Below are positions 1-11,500 of a stretch of DNA of 64,000 nucleotides, in pieces. The position numbers and the translations under genes were made by a program. The stretch is taken from contig NC_088775.1 in NCBI RefSeq assembly GCF_954871325.1, positions 79,213,561 to 79,277,560 of the forward strand, in the 5' to 3' direction. A model generated the notes under the pieces. The model was not told the origin of the DNA, made no database searches, and saw nothing but the letters and a program-made list of their open reading frames with translations. Positions within the stretch are counted from its first letter, which is position 1; each line of letters begins with the position of its first letter. This stretch comes from Gordionus sp. m RMFG-2023. Lineage: Eukaryota; Nematomorpha; Gordioida; Chordodea; Parachordodidae.

Positions 1-930
1 GCTTTATTTAATTCACCTCTTTGAGAAAAAAAAATTTCCCTGTAGGATAGGAATGAAAATTTTATTTCATCCATTTCTATATCTTTAGTAGCACTTAATA
101 ACAAGATATTATCTCCCATGGCTTTTATGTAAAGTTTCATAATTTGAATTTTAAAAATAGCGCAAATAAAAAAAAATTGATATAAATAACAACTTGGCTA
201 AACATTTAATATTTATATAGTTTCTTAAATTTAAATATATATATTATTTTTATTGTATTTAACATAATTAATTACTACGATTATTTTTTACAATTTATGC
301 AATAAAATTAAAGAAACGGAAGAGCCAAAAAAAGCTAGCTCCTGCTCCCGAGTTGCGTTAAAAATGTCGCTTTTTAACAATGATTTATTTAAAAGTAGTT
401 TTTTTTTTCATGAAATATTTTATAATTATATTTCTTAAGTTAAAATTTAGAAATCTTTAATAATAATTCATTATGTTCCAATAATATTGGAGAAGAACTC
501 AATCTTAATGGCAATAAACATAAATGATACTAATATAAACTTCAATATATGTTAAGTGAATGTGAGTGTTCAAAAAAGAAAGTATTCTATAATCAGAATG
601 TGAACTTTTTTCAAAAAATATTCCCTTAGGTCTGACAAGACCAATTTTTCTATTACCGAACTAGTGAAAATAATTTAAGAAGATTCTTACAATGAAACCT
701 TTTCAACCTAATGGACCATATTTCCTAATAATAATAATAAAAAAAGAAAACCTATAGAAAAATTTATATTATTATTATTATTTATAGTTTAAAATCAAAA
801 CTGGTGTAATGATCAAAAGAAAGTTGGTTAACGCAATTCCATTAAATAAAATATTACCTATTGTGATGACAAGACCAATATAAAAATAATTTTTTTTTAA
901 TTATAAAAAAATTTGTTGTAAATAATCGAT
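1..930. other. non-coding stretch, nothing recognised
   Basis: AT-rich sequence with homopolymer A/T runs and no open frame, exon-like segment or terminal repeat that I can support on either strand. Confidence 0.5.
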
Positions 931-946
931 ACTAATATATATTAAC

Positions 947-1076
947 TTTAGGCAATGATAGTGGGACGGAGTATCTTCTCCAAAGGATAAGATCTACACC
1001 TATGTTCTCGTAATCCGCCATCAATCGAGCAGTTGACTGCGACAACGGCAAATTATCTACGTCTTGATCTTCATTC
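947..1076 (-). CDS. candidate internal exon of an unidentified gene
   Basis: On the minus strand a 130-bp segment of balanced base composition is open and bounded by an acceptor (AG at 1078-1077) and a donor (GT at 946-945). It encodes a non-repetitive peptide containing NEDQDVDNLPLSQSTARLMA and, further on, DLILWRRYSVPL. The surroundings are much more AT-rich, which is why it stands out. I do not recognise the protein, and neighbouring exons were not found on either side. It could be an exon of a gene running off the left edge, or a chance open segment in repeat DNA. Confidence 0.3.
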
Positions 1077-1180
1077 CTTATAATATAATACATATTTAGA
1101 TGAATTTTTAATAACCTAAGTGTGTGCGATATAATTTTTAAAAACATTTTCTACCTTTATAAAACAGTATTTCTAATATT

Positions 1181-1215
1181 AGAGATCTGCACTATCTGGC
1201 CCGCTCCCGCCCAGA
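1181..1215. repeat. orphan terminus of a CCCGG-rich hAT-type MITE
   Basis: AGAGATCTGCA followed by a TGGCCCGC-type GC block matches the terminal sequence of the complete MITE at 25985-26336 (right end read in reverse). No partner end was found nearby. Confidence 0.3.
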
Positions 1216-1545
1216 AAGAATTTTTGTCACGAGTTACTCGGCCGGTTATAGTTCTATGCACTAATCGCATGTCCATTTTTTATATTTTTCAATTTTTCCC
1301 ATCCCATTTAAAAAATCCTTTTTATAGTCAATCATGTTTTCACTCTTGTCTTATGTAAAAACTTAGAGCGGACTAATGTGTTCTGTCTAGAACTTGCCAC
1401 TGTTTCCCTTTATGTTTAGGATCTTATTATAATTATAAAAATCCTGGAAGGAAAGTAAAATAGAACATAAAAATTATAGTAAAAACAAATATTTAGTTTC
1501 GTTGATTTGATTGAAAAAATTAATTGGATAATTGGGAGATAAAGC

Positions 1546-4500
1546 CAGTGACCCCTACAACGGGGGGGAGGGTCCGAAGCAACTGCTTTTATAAATTTCT
1601 ATGGGGATATTCTTTTTTTTAAAAATTTTTAAAAAAAATTTTTATGGTCGATGTTTAGCAAATTAGTTTGTTATCCGATATTTCTTATCATAAAATTATT
1701 TTTCCACTTTCAAGATTTGGCGCAAAATTAAAATTTTATCAAAGGGAATAGTAAAAATTTAAATATTAAATCTTTTATATAATCATTTATAATTTTTAGA
1801 TCATTGTCAAAATATGCCCAAAAATATTAACCAAAAAAAATATAAATGCTTGATTAAAAATTGTACATAACATAATATAAGAGATGATAAATGGACAGAT
1901 CATATTAGAAAAAGACATGGTGGGCTTAATTTTCACGATATAAAGAAAAGCTTTGAAATAGTGGCTTTTAAGAATATTTCTCAAAATTGGACAAATAGCA
2001 AAGTAATTTTTTTTATTAAATATTTAATTGTTTATATAAAGGGTATTAAAACACAATTTAAAGAAAAAGAAGTAAAAATTGGCAAATCAATGCTGTTGGT
2101 ATAATAAATATTTTTATTAATATGATTATTTTTTTAAAAGTGTACTAATAATGAAAATATGTTAGAAGAAAATATTATATCTGACTCTGATAATGATCAT
2201 AAAATTGGTGAACCAGAAGTTATTTTATTATTCTTATTTTTTATCTACTCTAATATTTTTTATAGGCAGACATAGAGCAGAGATTTGACAATGATGAAGA
2301 ACAAGTAATACCTATTATCTCTCTACTGGTAATAAATATTAATTTATCTTTAAATTTTAATGAATACAACAGGAAGAAAAAGAACTTACACCCATTAAGA
2401 TTAATCTGAGTATGGCTATGGAACAAGAACAAGGTGAAGAACCACAACCAAAATTTTTATTAAAACACAAAAGTAATACCATAAAGAATTATTTTCAAGT
2501 ACAACATTTAAAAAAATATTAATTATTAGATTATATTTGTTTTAAAATTAATTTTGAAAGATACTTCAATGTCAATGTCTCAGCTAAAGAAAAATTTCAA
2601 GAAAAACAAGTTATATAATATTTAAATAAATATAAATTTATAATTATTATCATGTCAAAGATAAATATTATGGACACTACTACAGTTACAGAAAAGGATC
2701 AACATCAAGAAGAGATGCCATCTGGATCTGGTGTTGTGGGATTGATAATAATGGAGAATAATGAGTTATCAAGATCAGCAAAAGAAGTTAAACCTCGATT
2801 TAATGTGAAATATGTTATGTTTATTTTATCTTCCCTCCCCCTCCCTTTTCTTAGGAATCAAATGATCCCATCAATATTGTTGGAAAAAGAATTGACAAAT
2901 TTATAATTAATAAATATCTAGAATTAGGAGCTCTCCAACCTAAACATTATTTATTCCCCAAAGATATTAATAATAGAAACAGATCCTTTAATGAAAGTTT
3001 ATGAGAAAACTAATATTGACAAGAGCAAAGTTGCTAGAAATTGGATTACATATAGTATTAAAATGAATAAAGTTTTTTGCTTAACATGTCTATTATTTAG
3101 AGGTCCACACTCAAATTCAAAATGGACATGTGAAGGTCTTAATATATGGCAAAATATTAATCGTGATATTATTGTGCATGAATCTTCACAGGCACATATG
3201 ATGGCCGATTATGGAAGGCTTTCTCACAATAAAAATTCCATATTACAATTTATAATACCCCAAAAGAAATGTGTCGATAATAACCGTTATATCGTTAGAA
3301 TAATAATAAGATGCCTAGGATATTTAATATCTCGCAATCAAGCCTTCTGGGGGAACAGGCAACAAGATGGCAATATGATGAGCCTTATTAAACTTATTGC
3401 AGATTCTGAGCCTGTTCTTAAAATGTGTATACAAGATAATGAAGAAAGAAGAAGTGAGAAAAAAACTAAGGGATTAAAATCTAAACATAAATATTCTTAT
3501 TGAAACCATGAAAAATATGGTTAAAAAAAATTCAAAAGGAGATTGAATTCAACAGGTGCTATTCAATTATAGTTGATGGCACATATGATGTATCGAAATC
3601 AGAAGCAATAGCTTTGATAGTGAGATATGTTGAAAATAGCGAGACACCTAAGCCCGTTGAAAGGCTGATAGACATTTATTGTACGGGATATACAACGGGC
3701 CTCGATATTAAAAAGAATATAATATCCGAGCTTGGCTCCATGAATCTACCCCTCGAATTCCTAGTGAGGCAAAGCTATGATGGCGCCTCAAACATGAGTG
3801 GAAGAATTAATGGAGTGCAGGCTTTGATTAGAGCGGAGGCGCCAAAGGCAGCTTTTATTTGGTGCTATTGTCATCGATTAAATTTAATAGTTGTTCAATT
3901 ATGCCAATCAGTAAAAGAGCTGCGAAATGTCTTGGGAATATTAGACGAAATTTACGTATATTTTAATAGTGTTAAAAGATATGAAGTGCTCAAAACATGT
4001 CAGAGTGATTTACTGACAAAATCACATAGATTTTTACGCATCAAGAATCCCACTCGGTAATATTATCTTAATTGTTTCGATATATAATGTTTATTTTATA
4101 TTTATAGAAGCTGGCTAACATCATATAAGGCGATTGTAAATTTTTTCCTACTTTATGATGCTTTGAGGGCAGCTTTGGCAAATTTAAAGGATTCTGAAGA
4201 GCCTGCCACTTCCACTATGGCTAGTGCTATAGTCTATAGAATAGAAAAATTTGATTTTATTTTATCACTATGTGTTTTGGATAAAATATTGTTGATAACA
4301 AGCTTGGCTTGTACAAAATTGCAAACCATTTCGAAGGATATAGGGTTTGCAATAAATCAAATTCAATTGGCAAAAGATTGACTGATTAATATGAGAAGTA
4401 TAATTTAAATTATTATCTTTTATTATTTTATAATCCTAAAATAGATAATAACACTGAATTTTTGGATGTCTTTTCAAAGGCCCAAGATTTTATGAAGAAG

Positions 4501-5459
4501 AGAAATTTACCTTTTGATTTTGAAAGTTCAAGACTTCAAACATTACAATCCAAAAAGGAGAGGTATATATATATACTTTCATCATTAAATATAATATTTT
4601 ATTTTAGCTTTAAAATCAGTGTTTTATGCTGCACTTGATTTAATTATTATGCAGTTTAGTGAAAGATTTAACGATGAATCGATAAAATTTTTGAGTCAAA
4701 CATCATTTTTTTACCCCAAAGGGAATGGCGGAAAAGGCAATTGTTAAAGATGATCAAGGATATTTGTGAATTTTATCAATTAAATACAAGTCAAGTTTTT
4801 GAGGAAATGTTGATGTTTAGAAATATTTATAAAATGGCTAAAACGGGGGACGTAATTATTACTCGTGACCTAGAGGTTAAAGAAGATTTGTCAGATTCTG
4901 AGAATTGTAAATTTATTTAATTAAAAATTTTTACTAATACATTATTTAGCTTCTTCTGATGATGATAATAATTCTGAGATGAATGATTCAGACTGGAGAA
5001 ACTATTCATTTATTTTACCTTATCGTCTGCTTATAAATTTTTCTGCTTTCCCAAATTTAACAATTTTATATAAATATTTATTAACTATTCCTACTACATC
5101 ATGTACTGCCGAAAGGGTCATGAGTAAAATTAAACTAATTAAAACAAGACTTCGTAGTGTCATGAAAGATCCATTTCTTAATAATTTAACCATTTTATCA
5201 ATGGAAAATAATTTATTTAAACAATTAAATATTGATGAAATTATAAATTCCTTTGCTTTCTCTTCCCCTTATTTATCTAAATTATTAATTTAAAAATAAT
5301 ATTTTTAAAGCATATATTTTTTACATTATATTTATATTATAATAAATATTGATGCAATAAAAATTATTTTTGAAATTTATTGGTGTCAAAAAATAATTTA
5401 CAATGGGGGGGGGGGGGGGGTATTCTGCTTCTATCCCTCAAAAAGTGTAGGGGTCACTG
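1546..5459 (+). mobile_element. hAT DNA transposon 1, complete ends, decayed coding region
   Basis: The element begins CAGTGACCCCTACA and ends with the exact reverse complement TGTAGGGGTCACTG. It is flanked by a perfect 8-bp target duplication GATAAAGC at 1538-1545 and 5460-5467, the hAT hallmark. Both subterminal regions carry G runs; the right one is a 16-base run at 5405-5420. The 3.9-kb interior holds the remains of one plus-strand transposase gene with several spliceosomal introns. Confidence 0.93.
1813..5293 (+). pseudogene. hAT transposase (ZMYM1/DUF4371-like), interrupted
   Basis: Pieces of one hAT transposase lie in order on the plus strand. A C2H2-type finger comes first (~1843-1920), then an acidic linker, a TTF-type zinc-finger region (2991-3503, containing NKVFCLTCLLF), the RNase-H-like core (3614-4060, with SYDGASNMSGRINGVQAL and WCYCHRLNLIVVQ) and the hAT dimerisation domain (4979-5293, with TIPTTSCTAERVMSKIKLIK). 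Short introns with GT-AG borders fit at 2219-2265, 2329-2372, about 2803-2854 and 4057-4107 (44-52 bp). Stops in the finger region and a frame change near 2990 show the copy is not functional. The identity as hAT is clear; the subfamily is inferred. Confidence 0.85.
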
Positions 5460-5467
5460 GATAAAGC

Positions 5468-5687
5468 TAAAGGTAACTCTACCTAAACCCAAGTGTAAGT
5501 GATGTTGAATTTATTTAGCTATCAAAATTTTATCAAGTCAAGTCAGTTAGAAGAAAAGGATGAGAGTCTGGAGCTAACCACAAACTGTTTTTACACGGAT
5601 TCCGAAATGAAATCTTAGATACGTCATTGATCTATATTAATTTATACTAAATGTTCATTAATTATATCTAGAGATTGATTAATTGAT
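5468..5687. other. short spacer between transposons
   Basis: About 220 bp of AT-rich sequence between the hAT duplication and the inverted RT fragment; nothing recognised. Confidence 0.4.
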
Positions 5688-6947
5688 GAAATGGTTCCCC
5701 AAATCGTACAATCATCTAGATACCAAACGTGCAGATTGGTTTGCACGAAAGAGCAATGCCACTAAAAAGATGCTTAAGAGTGTAAGAAAAAAGCAAGGGT
5801 CCTAATGGATCTCACTGCTGAAGACCTTTCGTCGATTTAATTAGCAAATCATTGAAGGATTTCGTAGCTGAGATGAATATAATTGTGATAACCAGGTTAC
5901 GTTTTTTAAGAAAGTATCGATAACATTATTCTAATTAATAGAATTGGATAAGTAAGGTCATATAACAAATTCCTCTGGTTTGAGGCTGGATAAAACTAAT
6001 CGGCTGCAGTGAATAGCGGTTTTACATCCTCCTTTCACTCCAAACCCAACTTGATACGGACTAAACTTGAAAAATAATTTTTGAAGTAGCTCGGCGGTAG
6101 AAAATTCATATAGCTATTGGACGTACTTGGTTTTCAGATTTTCTAAGTGCAATTAATCCATCACCAAAAATTACTGGGGCAAGATTATGTGGCAATTCAA
6201 TTTAAGCACGAGATACCAACTTTTAGATAAACACCCAGAATCAAAATATCCACCATAAATACTGCCCTAATAAATACAAGTTTGAATATATCTTCAGGAG
6301 AAGTTTTAACAGGTATCAAAACCGATCTCTTGGATTTAGATATTCTGAATTCTTATTCAATTCATTACAAAATTTTTAATTTAATTATCAATGGAAAATT
6401 GCCATATAATCTTGTCCTAGTAATCTTTGATGCTCGATTAATTGCACTTGAAAAATCTAACCAAATACGTGCAATAGCTATAGAACATTAATAACGTCTA
6501 ACTATTTCAAAAATTATTTGTAATGGCCTTTAATTAACCATATTTTTTTAGCTCTGTACCAAGTTGGGTTCGGAGTGAAAGGAGGCTGTGAAGCCGTAAT
6601 TCCCTGCCATCGAATAGTTTTATCCAACTTTAAATCAGAGGAATCTATTGTAAAACTTGACATATCCGATGCTTTTAATTCAAATAATAGAAATAATATG
6701 AATGATGCCTTCTTAAAAACGTTCCCTGACTATCACAATTGCATCCATCTCAGCTATGGAACCATTCCTTACTTAAATTCAATGATTTGCTTATTAAATC
6801 GGCGAAGGATCTTCAGCAGTGAGATCCAGGGCACTTGCTTCTTTGTTACACTCTTAAAACACCTTTTTAGTGGCATTGCTCTTTCGTGCAAACTCAATCT
6901 GCACGTCTGGTACCTAGATGATTGTATGATTTGGGGACCATTTTTCA
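5688..6947. repeat. large imperfect inverted repeat of RT-element sequence
   Basis: The left arm (about 5688-6206) is the reverse complement of the right arm (about 6392-6947), with many substitutions and small indels, around a ~185-bp spacer. Anchor matches are CCAAATCGTACAATCATCTAG (5711 region) with its complement near 6919-6938, and CTCCTTTCACTCCAAACCCAA (~6030) with its complement near 6563-6585. Both arms encode the same reverse-transcriptase segment, so two partial copies sit head to head. Confidence 0.8.
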
Positions 6948-8170
6948 GCAATACCTTCATATAATTAAAAACATTTTAATCAACTCGACTATCAAAAAAT
7001 GAGAAATTAATTCATCCCCACCCTCTACTAACTCCTTATTAGATAATTTTCGACAAACACCCCTGAGGAGCCCCGTTGAGAGGTACAGAAGGAAATTTTT
7101 AAATAATAGCCTGCAATCATTATTCCTCAAACTACCAGTTTTAAATAAATTACCCATTTTTCAAGCTTATTTTATCCTCAAAAATGCCTTTTTAATTCCG
7201 CAAATGCAATATTGTTTAAAAACCTCAAGTGATTACGCGTTTGAAATTCTTTTAAAAAAAATATGAACAAACATTTTTATAATGATGCAAGAGTTACGAA
7301 ATATTAAATTCGATTCTAACTCCTGGCTTCAGGCAACTCTTCCTTGCAAATCGGGAAGCTTAAGACTTAGAACTGCTATACTATTTCCATCCTTTCTTTA
7401 TATACTTCTACGAAATTTGTGAAACATATCATTTCCCAAATCATTTCAACTGATATTGATAGTTTGATGAAGGAAGCCTTAAATTGGTGGATCAGCATTG
7501 CCCAAAATACACCTCAACCAGAGTCATCAAAGCAAAAAGACTGTGATCTAGGATTGGTATCTCGTTCCTTCGCCTACCTCAACTTAATCGATGTCATCAA
7601 TACCCTCCTCAGGAGGCTTAATTTTAACAATTCTGACCATGAGCTTGATTCCTACCCCAGTATTTTAAACAGTCAACTAATAGATAACGACTCTTTTCGT
7701 TATGCAATCAGTTTGCGCCTGGGCATACCATTTTAAACCAATCGCTTTCAATAAATGTAATCAGGTTGCAGACTGTTTTGGACACAATGCGCTCCATTGT
7801 AAATTCATATCTAAAACTAATCGACATAACAAAATTACACTTATTGCAACATTTCTCAATAAGGCAAATCTCTCGTGCATTCTTGAACCCACGTTCAACA
7901 TAAATAAAAAACGCTCTGACGACAAAACTATATTCCCCTTTGTATCTAGCAAACCCTTGGTATGGAATTTTACAAGCAAAGACCCCCTTGCCCGTACATG
8001 ACCCTCTACTCAGGGTGGAGTTATTAGAATGTCAAAAATATTCTTCCCTTTGTTCCCATCATACCTACATCATCCTGCTCATTTGGGCAAGCCACTTTTT
8101 CAAAAAGGTTTCCAAATCCATAAGGAAAAAAACATATATATCTCCCGCGAATTATTCACTTAGCATTTTT
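6245..8170 (+). pseudogene. decayed reverse-transcriptase element (YLDD-type, LINE-like)
   Basis: Plus-strand frames show, in order, the RT N-terminal motif (LVIFDARLIALEKSNQIRAI, 6420-6470), the palm start (QVGFGVKGGCEA then VKLDISDAFNS, 6560-6690), the active-site block WYLDDCMIWG (~6908-6940), a long region ending RYAISLRLGIPF (7419-7736), a Cys/His stretch (CNQVADCFGHNALHCKF, 7760-7815) and a segment resembling a restriction-like endonuclease tail (KPLVWNFTSKD, ~7950-7990). This order matches a widespread invertebrate non-LTR-type RT protein whose family name I do not know. Multiple frame changes and stops show it is dead. Related remnants lie at 33000-34790 and 56460-58110. Confidence 0.75.
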
Positions 8171-8282
8171 CATTTTAATTTTTCTATAAATATTTGTTCG
8201 TTTTTTAAATATTTTTCATTTTCCTTTTTAACATAGATTTATGTAAATTTATAATGTATATTAATAAAAAAAAGATTAAATT

Positions 8283-8515
8283 TTATATAAAAATTATTAT
8301 TTTTTTAATATTATACTTAATTGAATAATCGTTTATGATATCTTCACTTTCCTCGGGTATCGCGGGTATAAAATTTGTAGTCTCTATCTCTTTAATAATT
8401 GTGTCCCATCTTTTTTGATTAGATAATATGTTAGACATTATAATGTCAGATAATGGGCTATTAACGAATCGATGCCATTCGGCGTATATAGGTAGCACGA
8501 CGTATTCTAAAAAAC
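8283..8515 (-). CDS. PDE7: PDE7-like terminal exon
   Basis: Continues the domain as [16 protein letters not shown] and ends the protein after an acidic/AT-rich tail at a TAA. The preceding intron (1346 bp) contains two foldback elements and a further inverted repeat. Confidence 0.9.
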
Positions 8516-11500
8516 CTTTTTATAAAAAGAGTTATCAAGTACTTTGTTATGGATAAAATATATTTACAATTTTTATCGAGGTTGAACCCTTTACTAGACT
8601 GTATTTGTCATTTCATAATATTTTATAATCCTTTATTATCAGAGGCCTGCAAAAAAAGGTATGCTTATTTTCAGACTAGGCCTGGGTTTTTAAAATAAAT
8701 ATTTAAGCCCAGCTTATTTTGTGGTTTTTTTTTTAATTTGATGACTCAAAGAGCCGGTCGATTTTTTAAAAAGATTTTTATGATTTTTTGATAGAGAGTC
8801 TAGAAAATACGAGAAACAAAGGGGGCCTTTATGAAAGGTTTAAAAAAAATCGTCCCAGAGATTTTTAAAGTATTAAATGGGACAATGGCTTTTTGTTGAT
8901 ATACAGTTCGATTTTTAAAAACGCCAATCCAATATTTTAGTCATAAAAACATTAGATAAATCTGGAGATTTTGTTCATAGATAGCATAAAGGTTTGAGCA
9001 TCTATTACCGAAATCTTGAAGCTTGCATAATATAATTTTGGCTAAAATCTTAATTTAAATTTGGCTGAATAGAGCCCTTTAATAGCATCAAAGTGAAGTC
9101 ACTAGATTTTCCAAAGGAACAAGGGAGCCCATGTTTAAATTATCCAAAAAATTGAAGGTGAATGGAAATTTTTTAAAGTTGCTGGGGGTCTAAAAAAAAT
9201 CTACCTTCCCAGGTTTCTCCTATTTTACTATATTTTGATATTGAATCCTAAAGCATGCATGCATAGTCGTTCTGCTGAGTATTTTATTAAATGAAATGAA
9301 GTTATTATTGGAATAATTTAGTTTGTTAAAGGGTTCGATTTATGTCGATTTTCAAAAACGGTTAACTCATTATTTTAGCCAAGAAAAATATTGCCTACGT
9401 CTAAAGATTTAGGTAATAAGGTGTCCAAACCTTTGTGTCATTTATGAGATCTTTAGACCTGCGTAATACTTTTCTGGATAAAATATTGAGTTCGCCGTTT
9501 TTAAAAGTCGGCTCAAAGAAATAAAATTTCGCAAAAAAAAATACTTACATCGATTATTTATTTATATAATAAGATTTGGAAAGTCTAATTTTAAATTCCA
9601 GTATATGTAGAGTAACTAACCCTGTGAATATTAGATTATTTTTGCCATTAGATTTTTGTGAATATTTTCAATTTATATAGAAAATCTAAATAAAAATGTC
9701 AATAAATTAAATGTAGTTCAAAAGTTAATGGCAAAATTGTCTGAAATTCACAGCGTTGGTACTCTCTATGTTGATAGATTCCAAATCCATATGGATTTCA
9801 TATCCCAATACGATATGACATATATAATTTAAAAAAATAAGCTGCGTATATCTTTAAAAACCTTCTTGCATTTGAGCAATTGTGGTGCGAGTGCGATCAC
9901 AGAAGGCGGTAACTGGTATTTTAATAAGTCGTTCTATATCTCCTTGATTGAAAAATTCTTGACAAATCATGCGACTCCATCTTTGGCTGATAGTCCACTG
10001 TCTAGCGGGGTTGCTTACATCCGAACATTTCAGGGCTATCTGCAACAAAAAATGTCGATCTGGAAGACGATTTAAATCGAAATGGCTTTTATCGGCCTTA
10101 AGTAGCAGGCTTAATCTTTTAGGATCCAATTTACTAGGCTCGTTAATTAAGTTTTGATTGTTCGGAGTTGAGATCACGTGGCTGCATAAGATATCTCCTT
10201 CGTTTATATCTATTTTTGAGCGAAATTTGACTATATAATCTTGATGTAGTTTGATGTTAGTTGCCAAAATGAACGATTTTATTTGAGATAAAATATTTTG
10301 CCTGTAAAAATTTTAATTTAAAAATAAATTAAGTGTAAGTTAGGTTGATATGATTACTTAAAAGCATTAATTAATTATACATTCAAAAAAATCATTTACA
10401 ATCTTAGTGTATTACAATAACATTTACGTGTCAGTTGCATGAAAATATATTAGTGCATAACGAAGAGTTAAAAACAGATTTGGACGTAACTGTCATTTGA
10501 ACAAGTATAACATCTAAGCAAGGTTAATCAGGAATAAATTTTATATTCATTCATTCAGAAAAAAAAGCAATTTTTAATTAAAGCTACATTCTAATTTCGA
10601 AATCAAATTTTTTTCTCGATTCCTTTCAAGTGTTAAAAGTCAACCAGGCCGATATCAGATCATGCCTAGGGCAGATTAAATAATTAGATTTCATTTGGTT
10701 TTCCATCCATATGCTTAAATGAAATACAGCTGAGTACTTTTAAAAAAATCAGACTGCAAAAATTTAACATGAATTATTAGTATTATTATTTATTGTAAAA
10801 CCTCAAATCAATGGACAAATGATCTAACAATTTGGATTGGTTGAGTAAACTAAGTGTCATACTCCAATGATGATTTTCGAGGATAGGCTCTTCCTAAAAT
10901 AAATATAGTACATAGTTTCGCGCTACTTATTGGTAAAAATAATTTTTTTTTTAAACTTTCTGAATAAGAGAGAGTAGATCGCGAGTTTCGAGCAAAAAAT
11001 GTTGGTTTAACCCGGGATGATTGATATCGTGACACATCGCTGCTATAATGACGGAAAATATATCTTCCGGCTTTAAATACTCGTACCACTATACATTTTG
11101 TGAGTAATTTATTATATAATATAACATAAATAAAGTTTATTACCTTTTCTTCTTGTATTAAGCAATGTAAAGCTTGGGTAACATCTGCGGCGTGTAAAGA
11201 ATTATGATAAGGATTGGCTTCCAGATAATTTTCGAACACTGAATCTAAAGGGGAGGGAGTAATTTTTGAACTTTTATTATGGAAGAGGCTAATTTTAAAG
11301 GAACTTACAAGTTACAATAAAGTTAAAGGATCGATAGTATAAAAATAAAATTCTAAAAAAATTTCAAGCAATTTCTCAATAAGCGGGCGTTAAGGCTATA
11401 AAGTGTTAATAAGGGTGATTGTTATCCTATATTTTCACAAATAAATGTTTTATAATGTGTCCTAACTAATTTTTTTTGTCATACGATTTCGCGACTTATT

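Noticed and set aside
10850-11239. Minus-strand frame read continuously as one 129-codon protein
   Set aside because: It reads through a 54-bp intron and then in the wrong phase; the spliced reading gives the PDE signature instead.
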